A stretch of DNA of 64,000 nt from Oscillospiraceae bacterium (lineage in GTDB: Bacteria > Bacillota > Clostridia > Oscillospirales > Ruminococcaceae): positions 248,001-312,000 of the forward strand of contig JAJQGB010000004.1 in assembly GCA_021200775.1 (NCBI GenBank), given 5' to 3'. How positions within the stretch are numbered: the first letter of the stretch is position 1; each line of letters opens with the position of its first letter. The notes beneath the pieces were generated by a model. The model was not told the origin of the DNA. It saw only the letters and a program-made list of their open reading frames with translations, and ran no database searches. Both the position numbers and the translations under genes were made by a program. Below are positions 26,768 through 38,649 of the stretch, one piece after another.

Positions 26768-28432
26768 TCATCCCCAAAGGGTATTTAGATATTCAACTCT
26801 GTTCCTTGTCCATCTGATTGTAGCGAGGGCACTCGACGTGCGGCTCTTGCCATCCTTATCAAAATCATCTGAGTACGTATTGACCGTGTCAGTGACCTCG
26901 TCAAGAGCTTCAAGGATGTATGAGTATCTTTCCTGCCATTTTTCGCTCACAAGCTCCTGGAACCAGTCGGCGGAGTAGAGAAGAATGAGCCACGGATTTG
27001 AACGGTCACCCCAGTTATTGACGAAATAATCGTCCTTGAACTTCGCCGCATAAAGTCCGCCGTCAGAATCGGAGCTATAGTCACCATATGCCCAACTGAA
27101 ATCCCAGGGAGCAACACAGGTGAGCGTGGGATAAATTGAATTCTCGCTGAAATCGACCGCAAAGAAGAAGCTTCCGCCACCGACATCCTGGTCGTTCACA
27201 ATCTCATAGGTGATGTACATATCTACAAACGACTCGATGTCCATAACCTGAGAGATGCAATCGTATGCCGACTCAAACTCCTCCTGTGCCAAAGTCAAAG
27301 TGAAATCATTGTCGACCCTGTCCACCCGGTAATACTCGCCATATTTGATTGCTCGCATTGCAACCTCATAGCAGACCTCAAAATATCTCTCGATAAAGTC
27401 AAGCTGTTCCTCAGAATACAGGTCGTTTCTCACCGTATAGTAATACTTCACGGGGACTCTCGAAGTTCCGTAAACATCGGTTATTGACTCTTTGTTGTAG
27501 TTCAGAAGAAATCTCCACGTCTCGCCACTTGAATAGTTATCAAGCTCTACGAGATAGCCTATATCCGTCCCGGTATAGCCTTCCTCGGCTTCGGTAATTG
27601 CCACTCTGTTCTCGTTTTCCTGAGTCTGTTCGCAGAGAAGATAGATTCCCATGTATTCTTCGTTGATGTATACCTGCACGAAGGTGGAATCGGAAACGTA
27701 ATACATTCCGGCGTTTATAGCCGAAGCAAGGGTAAATGCAAGATGGTCTCTGACACCGTAGTTATATGTTTTCAGCAGTACCCACGACTTGCATTTTGCT
27801 CCGTCATTGAGCCCGAGAACCGACTGCTTCTTCGTAAACTTGATTCGGTAGGGTGCACCGTTGGCTCTTATCTGGTCGACATCGCCATAGTATGCGCTCG
27901 CATTCCCTCTGACCCTTATCTGAGCCTCGGTTGCATCCATAACGTACTCGGAATTGCAGTTCATAATCTCAACAATGCAATTCACATACTCGTCGAGTGA
28001 AAGAACTTCCTGTTCATCTTCAGTCGAGACGGAAATAATCGGGAGCTCACATTCTGAGCATATCTGAGAGTAGAAGCTACTTCGTTCGCTCCTCGAAAGC
28101 CCATACATCTCATACAAGTCATCAGGAGTCAGGTTGTCATAGTTGAAATCTTCGGTGTAGTCGTCCACAATCAAGCCGGAAGCATCAGTCACTGCTTCTT
28201 CCGTGGTATCAGGGCTTTCAGTCACAGCCTCAGTAGCGGTTGTCGAGTCAGATTGCGTGACTATATGCGAGGGCACATTATCCGAAACGGTCGTGACCTC
28301 TTCTGAAGATGAAACTGTTGTGGTTGCGTTTTCGGTTGTATCTTTTATTTCTGTCGAAGTACAGGCTGTCATACTGCTTGTGAGAACTGCCACGGCACAT
28401 ACAACGGCAATAAGCCTTTTTTTGTCATTCAT
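26768..28432 (-). CDS. CotH kinase family lipoprotein
   Basis: Lipobox MTACTS; IRVRGNASAYY, MGIYLLCEQTQENENRV, CVAPWDFSWAYG CotH motifs. Confidence 0.85.
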   Translation of the reverse strand: MNDKKRLIAVVCAVAVLTSSMTACTSTEIKDTTENATTTVSSSEEVTTVSDNVPSHIVTQSDSTTATEAVTESPDTTEEAVTDASGLIVDDYTEDFNYDNLTPDDLYEMYGLSRSERSSFYSQICSECELPIISVSTEDEQEVLSLDEYVNCIVEIMNCNSEYVMDATEAQIRVRGNASAYYGDVDQIRANGAPYRIKFTKKQSVLGLNDGAKCKSWVLLKTYNYGVRDHLAFTLASAINAGMYYVSDSTFVQVYINEEYMGIYLLCEQTQENENRVAITEAEEGYTGTDIGYLVELDNYSSGETWRFLLNYNKESITDVYGTSRVPVKYYYTVRNDLYSEEQLDFIERYFEVCYEVAMRAIKYGEYYRVDRVDNDFTLTLAQEEFESAYDCISQVMDIESFVDMYITYEIVNDQDVGGGSFFFAVDFSENSIYPTLTCVAPWDFSWAYGDYSSDSDGGLYAAKFKDDYFVNNWGDRSNPWLILLYSADWFQELVSEKWQERYSYILEALDEVTDTVNTYSDDFDKDGKSRTSSALATIRWTRNRVEYLNTLWG

Positions 28433-28621
28433 TTTCTATACTTCCTTAATATAAATCGGACAAGCCGTTTATCTTTCATTCGTCCTACATTTTATCACAC
28501 AGTGCGGCATATTTCAAGATACAATACGGTTACAAAATCATTAAGATTTGCGAGGGTAACAGTTGACAAAAACCGGCGAATAGAGTAAAATACACATGTA
28601 GAGAAAATTTCGAGGTACGAT

Positions 28622-29581
28622 ATGAAAAGCTACAAGATAAATCGCAACGATGCCGGTCAGCGTGTGGACAAGTTTATTACAAAAGCAGTTCCAAAGCTTC
28701 CGCAATCGCTTATGTACAAATATATCCGCATCAAAAGAATCAAGCTGAATCACGCTAGATGCGAAATATCAACACGGCTCAATGAAGGCGATATCTTGGA
28801 GCTTTATATCAACGATGAATTCTTCGAGGAACCTTCCGAAAACGATTTTCTTCTCGTCAGCAGTAAAATCGAGATTGTCTATGAGGACGAGAATTTACTG
28901 ATAGTCGACAAACCCTGTGGGCTCGTGGTTCATGAGGACGATGAGAACACCATCGACACCCTCATCAACCGAATCAAGAAGTATCTCTACGAAAAAGGGG
29001 AGTATAACCCCGAAGAAGAAGCGAGCTTTGCTCCGTCACTCTGCAATCGCCTCGACAGAAATACCGAGGGACTCGTCATCTGCGCCAAGAACGCAGAAAG
29101 CCTGAGAATTCTGAATCTTGCCGTCAAAGAAAGGCGAATCAGAAAAAAGTATCTTTGCACTGTGATAGGGGAGCCTATGCCAACAGAAGCTACAATAAAG
29201 GCTTATCTTACTAAAAACGAAGCCGAGAACACTGTCAGAATTTACGATAAACCCGTAAACAGTGCTAAAGAGATTATAACCGGATACAGAGTTCTCTCAA
29301 CAAACGGTGATTTGTCGCTCTGTGAAATTGACCTCATCACCGGCAGAACTCATCAGATACGAGCTCATATGGCACATATCGGACACCCGGTATTAGGTGA
29401 TGGAAAGTATGGCATGGGCGACATCAATCGGAAATACTCTGTCAAAACTCAGGCATTGCAAGCGCACAGCCTGAAGTTCGAGCTCGGAGACATCAGCGGT
29501 AGTCTTGCGTATCTTGACGGCAAAGAATTCGTAGCAAAACCTGCGTGGTTCCAGGAAAAGTTCTTTCCTGACTATAAATAA
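28622..29581 (+). CDS. RluA family pseudouridine synthase
   Basis: S4-like N-terminus; NRLDRNTEGLVICAKN, LITGRTHQIRAHMAHIGHPVLGD. Confidence 0.94.
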   Translation: MKSYKINRNDAGQRVDKFITKAVPKLPQSLMYKYIRIKRIKLNHARCEISTRLNEGDILELYINDEFFEEPSENDFLLVSSKIEIVYEDENLLIVDKPCGLVVHEDDENTIDTLINRIKKYLYEKGEYNPEEEASFAPSLCNRLDRNTEGLVICAKNAESLRILNLAVKERRIRKKYLCTVIGEPMPTEATIKAYLTKNEAENTVRIYDKPVNSAKEIITGYRVLSTNGDLSLCEIDLITGRTHQIRAHMAHIGHPVLGDGKYGMGDINRKYSVKTQALQAHSLKFELGDISGSLAYLDGKEFVAKPAWFQEKFFPDYK

Positions 29582-29618
29582 AAAATTACAATTCGTATAA
29601 AAGTAAGGAGTAACAAAA

Positions 29619-29861
29619 ATGACTTATACCTATCAGACAAAAGGCACCTGCTCACGGCAGATTAATTTCGAGGTTGAAAACGGCATTATCGGTGACGTTT
29701 CCTTCGTCGGAGGTTGCAATGGCAACCTAAAAGGCATTTCAAGCCTTGTAAAGGGCATGAAAGTAGAGGATGCAATTTCTAAGCTTGAAGGAATCAAGTG
29801 CGGAGCTAAGAACACTTCCTGCCCCGACCAGTTCGCTCAGGCTCTCAAAGCCGCACTTTGA
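29619..29861 (+). CDS. TSCPD domain-containing protein (TIGR03905 type)
   Basis: FVGGCNGNLKGISSLVKGM...LEGIKCGAKNTSCPDQFAQAL. Confidence 0.9.
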   Translation: MTYTYQTKGTCSRQINFEVENGIIGDVSFVGGCNGNLKGISSLVKGMKVEDAISKLEGIKCGAKNTSCPDQFAQALKAAL

Positions 29862-30010
29862 TTTTCAGACCCGGAACTTCATTCAAGAAAGAATCAGGAA
29901 ATGCAAATTTGCGGCTCCTGATTTTTCCTTGTGATTACTATTATTAGTCGTTGACATTTCAGCGATTCTATGATATCATAACAACATACGTTCTTAATTT
30001 GGAGGTTGCT

Positions 30011-31969
30011 ATGGACAAATTTGTACTTAAAAGTAAATACAAGCCCACCGGCGACCAGCCACAGGCAATCGAGAAGCTTTCAGAAGGCATCAACAGCGGT
30101 ATGAAAAAGCAAACGCTTCTTGGCGTTACCGGCTCCGGAAAGACCTTCACGATGGCTAATGTCATTGCAAATGTCAATCGTCCTACTCTTGTTCTGGAGC
30201 CCAATAAGACGCTTGCGGCACAAATTTGCTCCGAGCTCCGTGAGTTTTTCCCGGATAGCGCTGTAGAATTCTTCGTCTCTTACTACGATTACTATCAACC
30301 TGAGGCTTATATCCCGGCAACTGATGTCTATATCGAAAAAGACTCAGATGTCAATGACGAAATCGACCGTTTAAGACACTCTGCAACAGCCGCCCTGACC
30401 GAAAGGCGAGACGTTGTAATCGTTGCGAGTGTTTCTTGCATCTATTCTTTAGGCGACCCGGAAGAGTACAAGAGTATGATTGTCTCTGTCCGTAAGGGCA
30501 TGACCAAATCACGAGATGATTTGATTCATGAGCTTGTCTCAATCCAGTACGAGAGAAATGATATCGACTTCCAGAGAAACCGTTTCAGAGTAAGAGGGGA
30601 TACTGTAGACGTATTTCCGACAAGTTACAATGAAACTGCAATAAGAATCGAGTTCTTTGGAGATGAGGTCGACAGAATTACCGAAGTAAACGTCGTCACC
30701 GGCGAAGCTGTACGGACACTTCTTCACGTTGCGATTTTCCCGGCATCTCACTATATCACCGGCAAGGAGAGACTCAATGCCGCAATCCACGACATTGAGG
30801 ATGAAATGCACGAAAGGGTTGAGTTCTTCAAGTCTCAGGACAAGCTTATCGAGGCTCAGAGAATCGAACAACGTGTCAATTACGACATGGAAATGTTGCA
30901 GGAAGTCGGTTTTTGCAGTGGAATCGAGAACTATTCACGAGTCCTTGCAAGACGTGAACCTGGTGCGGTTCCGTTCACACTTTTAGACTTCTTCCCGGAT
31001 GACTTTCTTCTCATTGTAGACGAGTCCCACGTTGCACTTCCTCAGGTCAGAGGAATGTTCGCAGGCGACAGGGCAAGAAAACAGACTTTGGTCGACTATG
31101 GCTTCCGTCTTCCATCGGCACTTGACAACCGACCGCTAACATTCGACGAATTTTATTCGAGGTGCGACCAAGCGGTCTTTGTGTCCGCCACTCCCGGAGA
31201 CTTTGAACTTTCCGAATCGGAGCAGGTTGTCGAGCAGATTATCCGTCCCACCGGACTTTTGGACCCGTTGATTGAAGTTAAACCCACAGCTGGTCAGATT
31301 GACGACCTGGTTCTTGAAATCAACGAACGAGCCGAAAAGAAGGAGCGAGTTTTGGTAACAACTCTCACAGTCAAAATGGCTGAGGATTTAACAGGCTACC
31401 TTCAAAAACTCGGAGTAAGAGTAAGATACATGCACCATTCAATTGATACTATCGAGCGAATGGAAATTATAAGAGATTTAAGACTCGGTGAATTTGATGT
31501 TCTGGTCGGAATAAACCTTCTGAGAGAAGGTCTTGACCTGCCGGAGGTTTCTCTTGTAGCAATTCTGGATGCCGATAAGGAAGGCTTCCTGCGAAGCGAG
31601 CGCTCCCTTATCCAGACCATAGGCAGAGCCGCAAGAAACTCAGGCGGCAAAGTAATCATGTATGCAGACAGCGTAACTGATTCGATGGAAAAGGCTATCA
31701 CTGAAACAGAACGACGTCGTGCCATTCAGGAGGAGTACAATACTCAACATGGTATAACGCCGAAAACTATCGTAAAAGAAGTCCACGACGTAATCGAAAT
31801 ATCATCAAAGAAAGATGTTAATAAGAAAGCCGTCCACTACACCAAGCGTGAGCGTATGGAACTTATCGACAAGCTTTCAAAGCAAATGAGGGAAGCCGCA
31901 CGGCAACTCAACTTCGAGCAGGCGGCTTACCTGAGAGACAAGATAGCAGAGCTCAGAAAGGAAGGATGA
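30011..31969 (+). CDS. uvrB: Excinuclease ABC subunit B
   Basis: [28 protein letters not shown]-terminal UVR motif. Confidence 0.98.
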   Translation: MDKFVLKSKYKPTGDQPQAIEKLSEGINSGMKKQTLLGVTGSGKTFTMANVIANVNRPTLVLEPNKTLAAQICSELREFFPDSAVEFFVSYYDYYQPEAYIPATDVYIEKDSDVNDEIDRLRHSATAALTERRDVVIVASVSCIYSLGDPEEYKSMIVSVRKGMTKSRDDLIHELVSIQYERNDIDFQRNRFRVRGDTVDVFPTSYNETAIRIEFFGDEVDRITEVNVVTGEAVRTLLHVAIFPASHYITGKERLNAAIHDIEDEMHERVEFFKSQDKLIEAQRIEQRVNYDMEMLQEVGFCSGIENYSRVLARREPGAVPFTLLDFFPDDFLLIVDESHVALPQVRGMFAGDRARKQTLVDYGFRLPSALDNRPLTFDEFYSRCDQAVFVSATPGDFELSESEQVVEQIIRPTGLLDPLIEVKPTAGQIDDLVLEINERAEKKERVLVTTLTVKMAEDLTGYLQKLGVRVRYMHHSIDTIERMEIIRDLRLGEFDVLVGINLLREGLDLPEVSLVAILDADKEGFLRSERSLIQTIGRAARNSGGKVIMYADSVTDSMEKAITETERRRAIQEEYNTQHGITPKTIVKEVHDVIEISSKKDVNKKAVHYTKRERMELIDKLSKQMREAARQLNFEQAAYLRDKIAELRKEG

Positions 31970-31973
31970 TTAT

Positions 31974-34826
31974 ATGGAAGCCGAAAATCAGACTGTCGGA
32001 AACAATCAGATAGTTATAAAAGGCGCAAGAGAGCACAATCTCAAAAATATAGATGTAACCATTCCAAGAGACAAATTCGTGGTCTTCACCGGTCTTTCCG
32101 GCTCAGGCAAATCGTCACTTGCTTTTGATACGATATTTGCCGACGGTCAGAGAAGGTATATCGAAAGCCTTTCTTCGTATGCGAGAATGTTCCTAGGACA
32201 GATGGACAAACCGGATGTCGACAGCATCGACGGGCTTTCTCCTGCAATCTCCATCGACCAGAAAACCACTTCAAACAATCCACGTTCAACCGTCGGAACT
32301 GTCACCGAAATATACGATTATTTAAGACTCCTCTATGCCAGAATTGGCATTCCTCACTGTCCGGTATGCGGAAGAGAAATCAAAAGGCAATCTGTCGACC
32401 AGATTGTCGACAGAATAATGGAGCTCCCAGAGGGTACCAAAATCCAGCTTCTTGCTCCTATTGTCAGGGGCAGAAAAGGCGAATATGTCAAAGAACTCGA
32501 ACAGCTCAAAAAATCAGGCTATGTCCGTGTCAGAATCGACGGCATCATCTACGACCTAGCCGAAAAAATCAAGCTAGAAAAGAACAAGAAGCACACCATC
32601 GAGGTAGTAGTTGATAGATTAGTAATCAAGCCGGAAATTCGTTCGAGGCTTTCAGGAAGCATTGAGATTGTAACTTCTCTCTCAGGCGGACTGGCGGTCG
32701 TCGACGTAATCGATGGCGAAGAGATGATGTTCTCGCAGAATTATGCCTGCCCCGAGCATGGTGTTTCAATCGAAGAGCTGTCGCCGAGAATGTTCTCATT
32801 CAATAATCCCTACGGTGCTTGCCCCGACTGCACCGGTCTCGGAATGTTTCTACAAGTCGACCCGAAGAAGGTTATCCCGAACGACGAACTGACAATCAGG
32901 CAAGGCGGAATACGAGCCGACGGCTGGAATACCCTCAATGATGACTCTTTCACCATGATTTACTACAATGCCATCAGCGAAAAGTACGGAATTTCTCTCG
33001 ACACGCCAATCAAGGATTTGCCAAAGGATGCAATAGATATATTCCTGTATGGAACCCAGGGACAAAAACTTTCGTTCAAGCGTCCCGAAGAATGGGGCGG
33101 AGGATACTGGATTCAGCCATTTGAGGGAGTCATAAATAATCTTGACAGACGTTATCGTTCATCCGAAAGTGACGCCACAAAGGCAAAAATTGAAGAATAC
33201 ATGAGTGAAGTCAAGTGCAAGACCTGCCACGGCGACCGACTGAAAAAAGAAGTTTTGGGAGTAACAGTAGGCGGATTGAATATTGCCGAACTCTGTAAGC
33301 TCTCGATAAGCGACACTATAGACTTCTTTGATAATCTACAGCTCACCGAGCGTGAGCTACTGATTGCTTCGCAGATTCTGAAAGAAATTAAATCCAGGCT
33401 GGGCTTCTTAAAGAATGTCGGTCTTGATTATCTTTCGTTATCGCGTTCAAGTTCAACACTTTCCGGCGGCGAAAGCCAGCGCATAAGACTTGCAACACAG
33501 ATTGGCTCCTCACTTGTAGGTGTTCTCTATATCCTAGACGAGCCGAGCATCGGTCTTCACCAAAGGGACAATGCCAAGCTGATAGCTTCTCTAAAACGTC
33601 TTAGGGACTTGGGCAATACCCTTATTGTTGTTGAGCACGATGAGGAAACAATGCTTGCAGCTGACTATATCGTCGATGTCGGACCTGGTGCCGGAATTCA
33701 TGGTGGCGAAATCGTCTGCGCAGGAACTCCACAGGACATCATGAACTGCGAACGCTCGATAACAGGCGCTTACCTGAGCGGCAGGAGAAAAATTCCGATT
33801 CCATCCGAACGCAGAAAGGGAAGCGGAGCCAAGCTAAGAGTAATAGGCGCCGCCGAAAACAATCTGCAAAAAATAAACGTAGATTTTCCTCTTGGCACTT
33901 TTACATGCGTAACCGGAGTTTCCGGAAGCGGCAAAAGCTCACTTGTAAACGAAATTCTCTATAAAGAGCTTGCCGTAAAGCTCAATCGGGCGAAGATTGT
34001 TCCTGGAACATTCAAAAAAATTGAGGGACTTGAAAACCTCGACAAGGTAATCAATATCGACCAGTCTCCAATAGGAAGAACGCCGAGGTCTAATCCAGCA
34101 ACATACACCGGCGTATTCAACGATATCAGAGAGCTCTTTGCAATGACCAATGACGCAAAGATGCGTGGCTACACGCAAGGGCGATTCTCCTTTAATGTCA
34201 GAGGTGGCAGATGCGAAGCCTGCGAAGGCGACGGAATCATCAAGATTGAAATGCACTTCCTTCCGGATGTCTACGTTCCTTGCGAAGTCTGCCACGGCTC
34301 ACGCTACAACAGAGAAACCCTCGAAGTCAAGTACAAGGGCAAGAGCATCGCAGACGTACTCGACATGACAATCGAAGAAGCCTGCTCGTTCTTTGAAAAT
34401 ATGCCGAAGATTTACCGAAAAATTAAAACTCTTCGTGACGTAGGCTTGGGCTATCTGAAGTTGGGACAGCCTTCAACAACCCTTTCAGGCGGTGAAGCCC
34501 AGCGAGTCAAGCTTGCAACTGAGCTTTCAAGAAAGGCAACCGGCAGAACAATATATATCCTCGACGAGCCCACAACAGGACTTCATACTGACGATGTCGC
34601 AAGACTCATTGACATGCTTGAACAGCTCTGCGACAACGGCAATACAGTGGTCGTAATCGAACACAACTTAGACGTCATCAAGTGTGCCGATTATATCATC
34701 GACCTGGGACCGGAAGGTGGTTCCGGTGGTGGAACAGTAATCGCAACCGGCACTCCCGAGGAAGTTGCTGAGAATCCGAATTCTTACACCGGGCAATACC
34801 TCAAAAAAGCTCTTGAATGGAGATAA
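31974..34826 (+). CDS. uvrA: Excinuclease ABC subunit A
   Basis: [35 protein letters not shown]; two ABC cassettes and zinc fingers. Confidence 0.98.
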   Translation: MEAENQTVGNNQIVIKGAREHNLKNIDVTIPRDKFVVFTGLSGSGKSSLAFDTIFADGQRRYIESLSSYARMFLGQMDKPDVDSIDGLSPAISIDQKTTSNNPRSTVGTVTEIYDYLRLLYARIGIPHCPVCGREIKRQSVDQIVDRIMELPEGTKIQLLAPIVRGRKGEYVKELEQLKKSGYVRVRIDGIIYDLAEKIKLEKNKKHTIEVVVDRLVIKPEIRSRLSGSIEIVTSLSGGLAVVDVIDGEEMMFSQNYACPEHGVSIEELSPRMFSFNNPYGACPDCTGLGMFLQVDPKKVIPNDELTIRQGGIRADGWNTLNDDSFTMIYYNAISEKYGISLDTPIKDLPKDAIDIFLYGTQGQKLSFKRPEEWGGGYWIQPFEGVINNLDRRYRSSESDATKAKIEEYMSEVKCKTCHGDRLKKEVLGVTVGGLNIAELCKLSISDTIDFFDNLQLTERELLIASQILKEIKSRLGFLKNVGLDYLSLSRSSSTLSGGESQRIRLATQIGSSLVGVLYILDEPSIGLHQRDNAKLIASLKRLRDLGNTLIVVEHDEETMLAADYIVDVGPGAGIHGGEIVCAGTPQDIMNCERSITGAYLSGRRKIPIPSERRKGSGAKLRVIGAAENNLQKINVDFPLGTFTCVTGVSGSGKSSLVNEILYKELAVKLNRAKIVPGTFKKIEGLENLDKVINIDQSPIGRTPRSNPATYTGVFNDIRELFAMTNDAKMRGYTQGRFSFNVRGGRCEACEGDGIIKIEMHFLPDVYVPCEVCHGSRYNRETLEVKYKGKSIADVLDMTIEEACSFFENMPKIYRKIKTLRDVGLGYLKLGQPSTTLSGGEAQRVKLATELSRKATGRTIYILDEPTTGLHTDDVARLIDMLEQLCDNGNTVVVIEHNLDVIKCADYIIDLGPEGGSGGGTVIATGTPEEVAENPNSYTGQYLKKALEWR

Positions 34827-34834
34827 AAATAATC

Positions 34835-34863
34835 CGTCGGTATCCTGCCGACGGATTTTTGTA
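34835..34863 (+). terminator. Rho-independent terminator after uvrA
   Basis: ATCCGTCGG-TATCCTG-CCGACGGATTTTT. Confidence 0.85.
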
Positions 34864-34874
34864 TACAGTAATTA

Positions 34875-35606
34875 TCAGTGCCGTTCGTCCGAATCGAAGG
34901 TCTCACAGAATCTCGCCGCAAATGCAGGTTCTTCACCTGCGGCATACAAGTGTGAAGTGTCTCCAAACGCCGCCATTCTGAATGAAGCTATGCCTTTCTC
35001 GCGTTCCTCAGTGTAAAGAGTAGTGACCGAAGACGGAGCCGCACAGAAATTCTGTCCGAGAACAACGGGGGATATGCTCAGAAGATGCCCGAGTAGCTGG
35101 CACTCGATTCCGAAGTGACAGAAAAGAACGACAGTATCTCTGTTAGGCTCAATGGCATCATAATATCTTCCGTGACGCCTGTAACCGTGCTTCTCCAGAA
35201 GTTCATCCAAGCCATCTGTCACTGCCTTATAGAGAGCAGGGTAGTCGCCCTTCTCCATAAAGTCAACGTGCATGAATTTGTCCTTATCGTAGAGGTCATC
35301 GCACTCTGTAAAGAAGGAGGGCATAAAGTCCCATGTTATAACTGTTTCGCCATCTCTAAGGTACGGTGGCGTTACCTGACAATAATAGAATTCTTTGAGC
35401 CATTCGAGCGTTTCAGCTTCTCTACCCATTTTCTTTAGTGTAAGGGAAGCGGTGTCCTGAGCTCGTCCAAGAGGTGAACAGTAAAAAGCCTTTACATCAA
35501 GTTTTGAGAGCCTTTCACTCAGAAGCTCAGCCTCACGCCAACCTTTTTCGGTGAGTGAATCTATAGAATAATCGGGGTCTGCATGTCTTACAATCAAAAG
35601 CCGCAT
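34875..35606 (-). CDS. Histidine phosphatase (phosphoglycerate mutase-like) family protein
   Basis: MRLLIVRHADPDYS; YCSPLGRAQDTASLTL; VVLFCHFG. Confidence 0.92.
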   Translation of the reverse strand: MRLLIVRHADPDYSIDSLTEKGWREAELLSERLSKLDVKAFYCSPLGRAQDTASLTLKKMGREAETLEWLKEFYYCQVTPPYLRDGETVITWDFMPSFFTECDDLYDKDKFMHVDFMEKGDYPALYKAVTDGLDELLEKHGYRRHGRYYDAIEPNRDTVVLFCHFGIECQLLGHLLSISPVVLGQNFCAAPSSVTTLYTEEREKGIASFRMAAFGDTSHLYAAGEEPAFAARFCETFDSDERH

Positions 35607-35712
35607 ATTTATTCTCCTTTGAAATTTGTCAAAGAGATTGTATCACAATATCCGAAGAATTACAAGTAAAAAAGAGCCCCGAGAATTAATCTCAGGGCTA
35701 TGGGGAAGTGAA

Positions 35713-36246
35713 TCAGTAGTTTTCTTTTCTTACTTCAAAGAAGCTTCCGGGATGAGCGCAAACGGGGCATACAGCCGGAGCCTTCTTGCCGATGACGAGA
35801 TGTCCGCAGTTGCGACACTCCCACATGGTCTCTTCGCTCTTCTCAAATACCTTCTGCATCTCGACATTGTCAAGAAGCTTTAAGTATCTCTCTTCGTGAG
35901 CTTTCTCAATTTCGCCGACCATTCTGAACTGAGCGGCAAGAACCTTGAAGCCTTCTTCTTCTGCTTCCTTGGCAAATGTAGCGTACATGTCAGTCCACTC
36001 ATAATTTTCGCCCTCAGCGGCAGCCTTCAGGTTCTCGGGAGTAGAGCCGATTCCGTCAAGAGCCTTGAACCAAAGCTTTGCGTGCTCCTTCTCGTTCTCA
36101 GCAGTCTTGAGGAAAATCTCAGCAATCTGCTCATAGCCTTCCTTCTTCGCAACAGAAGCGAAGTATGTATACTTATTTCTTGCCTGAGACTCTCCGGCAA
36201 ATGCAGTCATAAGATTCTGTTCAGTTTTTGTTCCTTTAAGTTCCAT
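35713..36246 (-). CDS. rbr: Rubrerythrin
   Basis: [17 protein letters not shown]-terminal CRNCGHL...[11 protein letters not shown] rubredoxin. Confidence 0.96.
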   Translation of the reverse strand: MELKGTKTEQNLMTAFAGESQARNKYTYFASVAKKEGYEQIAEIFLKTAENEKEHAKLWFKALDGIGSTPENLKAAAEGENYEWTDMYATFAKEAEEEGFKVLAAQFRMVGEIEKAHEERYLKLLDNVEMQKVFEKSEETMWECRNCGHLVIGKKAPAVCPVCAHPGSFFEVRKENY

Positions 36247-36296
36247 TTCGAGTTCTCCTTTGATTTTAGATTTTTATTTTATATTACACGGCAGTC

Positions 36297-36683
36297 TTAC
36301 AAACTGTCGTCAGTAACCGGATTTTTCCGTCTGCAATCATCGCAGATGTAGTGAGCATTGACGTCATAATAGATAAGATTTACTCCGAGTCTCGAAGAAA
36401 GCTCTTCTCCAATATCGTCAATAGGGAAGTCGTCGACTTTGCCACAGGAATTGCAGATAAGATGCCCATGAGGCATAAAAGACTTATCGTAACAATCGGA
36501 AAATCCACGAAGGCTTATCAGCCTTATTTCTTTATCCTCACAGAGCTTGCCCAAGTTGCGATACACCGTTCCGAGTGCGATATTGGGCATACTCTTTCTC
36601 GCCTCGGTAAAGATTTCCTCGGCGGTGAGGTGGCGTTCGGAGTTATATATAATCTCCTTTATCAGTTTGCGCTGTTTTGTCAT
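36297..36683 (-). CDS. perR: Fur/PerR family transcriptional regulator
   Basis: ERHLTAEEIFTEARKSMPNIALGTVYRNLGKLCE; HGHLICNSCGKV; CDDCRRK; adjacent to rubrerythrin. Confidence 0.9.
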   Translation of the reverse strand: MTKQRKLIKEIIYNSERHLTAEEIFTEARKSMPNIALGTVYRNLGKLCEDKEIRLISLRGFSDCYDKSFMPHGHLICNSCGKVDDFPIDDIGEELSSRLGVNLIYYDVNAHYICDDCRRKNPVTDDSL

Positions 36684-36699
36684 GCTCATCACCAAAATT

Positions 36700-36746
36700 A
36701 AGAATGATTCTTGATTTATAATAGCATAAGAAAGCATATCTGTCAA
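36700..36746 (-). promoter_or_regulatory. Promoter with overlapping Fur/PerR-type box
   Basis: Minus strand TTGACA-17 bp-TATTAT, then palindrome AAGAAT-C-ATTCTT (36700-36712). Confidence 0.75.
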
Positions 36747-36894
36747 GTGCTTTTACGAATATTTTTGAGAAAATCTTTTCTCTAGTTAGCAGATATTGTC
36801 GACATAAAGCTCTTGTAATATTGCTCGGAAAATGTTATAATCGTATCTATCAACGTCAACTCGTCGATGTGCATGACTATTTCGGGAGGTTAAG

Positions 36895-38625
36895 ATGAGA
36901 AAATCTGTACTGCTCTTCACACTCATTTTCACTGTTCTGACTCTCACATCCTGCACTCAAAGAGCTTCAGTTGAAGATACAGCAGGCTCTATAACTATTG
37001 AGACCTATGCATCTGTATCCACTCAGACTGCTACTTCTGAAAGTGAAACAGCGCCGGTATACTCAACAATTGAGCCTTCCGAATCAGCCGTTACTACTGC
37101 ACCTGAAAGCACTTCTGAAACAACGGCGGTTGTCGAAACCGAAGTATCAGTGGACTATACCATAACTGATTACGAGGCTACAATGTATGCCATTAACTCG
37201 GTAAATGTAAGAGCGCTTCCTGACGCAGACAGTGATAGAATCGGTCATCTTGACAAAGGCGACAGCGTCAATGTTACCGGAATTGTCTCAAACGGCTGGT
37301 ACAGAATCGAATTTAAGAATGGCGAATATTTCGTAAATGGCAGATATCTTTCAGATATCTATGAAGAAGATGAGGAAACAACCACGGTAGCCACAACAAC
37401 CGCAACTACAGCCGCCACTACAATTACGACAACTATCTCAGAAATAACCACTACAGCCACAATCGATGAGGATGTAGACATTGCCGACGAAGTGGACGTC
37501 GACGAAATCGTTTCACAGCTTGGGACAAGCAGTTACACAGCGCTCAACTATTCCACAGTTAAAGCCGTTTGGTTTGCATATCTCGACATAGACACAATGC
37601 TTGCAGGAGCTACTGAGGCGGAGTTTACAAATTCCATCTCTGAGGCGTTCTCCTATGTAGCATCACTTGGTTTTAACACCGTTTACGTTCACGTCAGGGC
37701 ATTCGGCGACGCATACTATTATTCCGATTACTATGCTTTCACATCTGCATATTCCGGAACAGTAGGGGACAAGCCGTCATATGACCCACTTGAAATAATG
37801 ATTACGGAAGCCCATAAGCTCGGGCTTTCGTTCCATGCGTGGGTAAATCCCATGAGGACAACTACCAAGAAGAATCTCGAAGCTATGAGTTCTTCGTACA
37901 CGTTGAAGCAGTGGTACTCTTCAAGCTCCACTAACGGAACATATCTCGTATATGACAGCGATACCGGCTACTACTGGCTGAGTCCGGCATATTCGGCAGT
38001 CAGAGAGCTCATCTGCGCCGGAATTGCGGAGATAGTATCAAACTACGATGTCGACGGAATACATATAGACGACTATTTCTATCCCACAACAGACGAATCT
38101 TTTGATAAACTAGCGTTTTCTGTTTCGGGTAGCAGTGATTTAGCCCAGTGGCGAAGAGACACCGTCAGCCAGCTCGTCAAAGAGATTTACTCTACGGTGA
38201 AATCCTGCAATTCAAGTGTTTTGTTTGGAGTTTCTCCACAGGGAAATCTCAGCAACAACTTAAACAAGCTCTATGCTGATGTTGAACTCTGGTGCTCAAC
38301 AACAGGATATCTTGACTATATTGTCCCGCAAATTTATTACGGATATACAGGAAGCCTGCCGTTCGATACAACTGCCGTTCAGTGGGATTCTATCGTTACA
38401 AGCTCGTCTGTCAAGCTCATTTGCGGAATCGCCGCTTATAAGGTAGGAACAACAACCGAATGGAGCTCCGGCAGTATGCTTTCAAAACAGACAGATTATA
38501 TTTCAACACTTTCCGGCTATTCCGGATGTGCTTACTATAGGTATAGATCATTAATTGCCGATTCGTCTGACACTCTCCTTGCAGGAGAAATCGCAAGCCT
38601 CATCAAGTCTCTCGCCGGACTGTAG
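36895..38625 (+). CDS. Lipoprotein: SH3-like domain, Thr-rich linker, GHL10 (DUF187-type) glycosyl hydrolase-like domain
   Basis: Lipobox LTSCTQ; SVNVRALPDADSDRIGHLDKGDSVNV; FNTVYVHVRAFGDAYY, HAWVNPMRTT, DGIHIDDYFYP. Confidence 0.85.
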   Translation: MRKSVLLFTLIFTVLTLTSCTQRASVEDTAGSITIETYASVSTQTATSESETAPVYSTIEPSESAVTTAPESTSETTAVVETEVSVDYTITDYEATMYAINSVNVRALPDADSDRIGHLDKGDSVNVTGIVSNGWYRIEFKNGEYFVNGRYLSDIYEEDEETTTVATTTATTAATTITTTISEITTTATIDEDVDIADEVDVDEIVSQLGTSSYTALNYSTVKAVWFAYLDIDTMLAGATEAEFTNSISEAFSYVASLGFNTVYVHVRAFGDAYYYSDYYAFTSAYSGTVGDKPSYDPLEIMITEAHKLGLSFHAWVNPMRTTTKKNLEAMSSSYTLKQWYSSSSTNGTYLVYDSDTGYYWLSPAYSAVRELICAGIAEIVSNYDVDGIHIDDYFYPTTDESFDKLAFSVSGSSDLAQWRRDTVSQLVKEIYSTVKSCNSSVLFGVSPQGNLSNNLNKLYADVELWCSTTGYLDYIVPQIYYGYTGSLPFDTTAVQWDSIVTSSSVKLICGIAAYKVGTTTEWSSGSMLSKQTDYISTLSGYSGCAYYRYRSLIADSSDTLLAGEIASLIKSLAGL

Positions 38626-38649
38626 TCCGGTTTACCTAAAGGTGAACTC

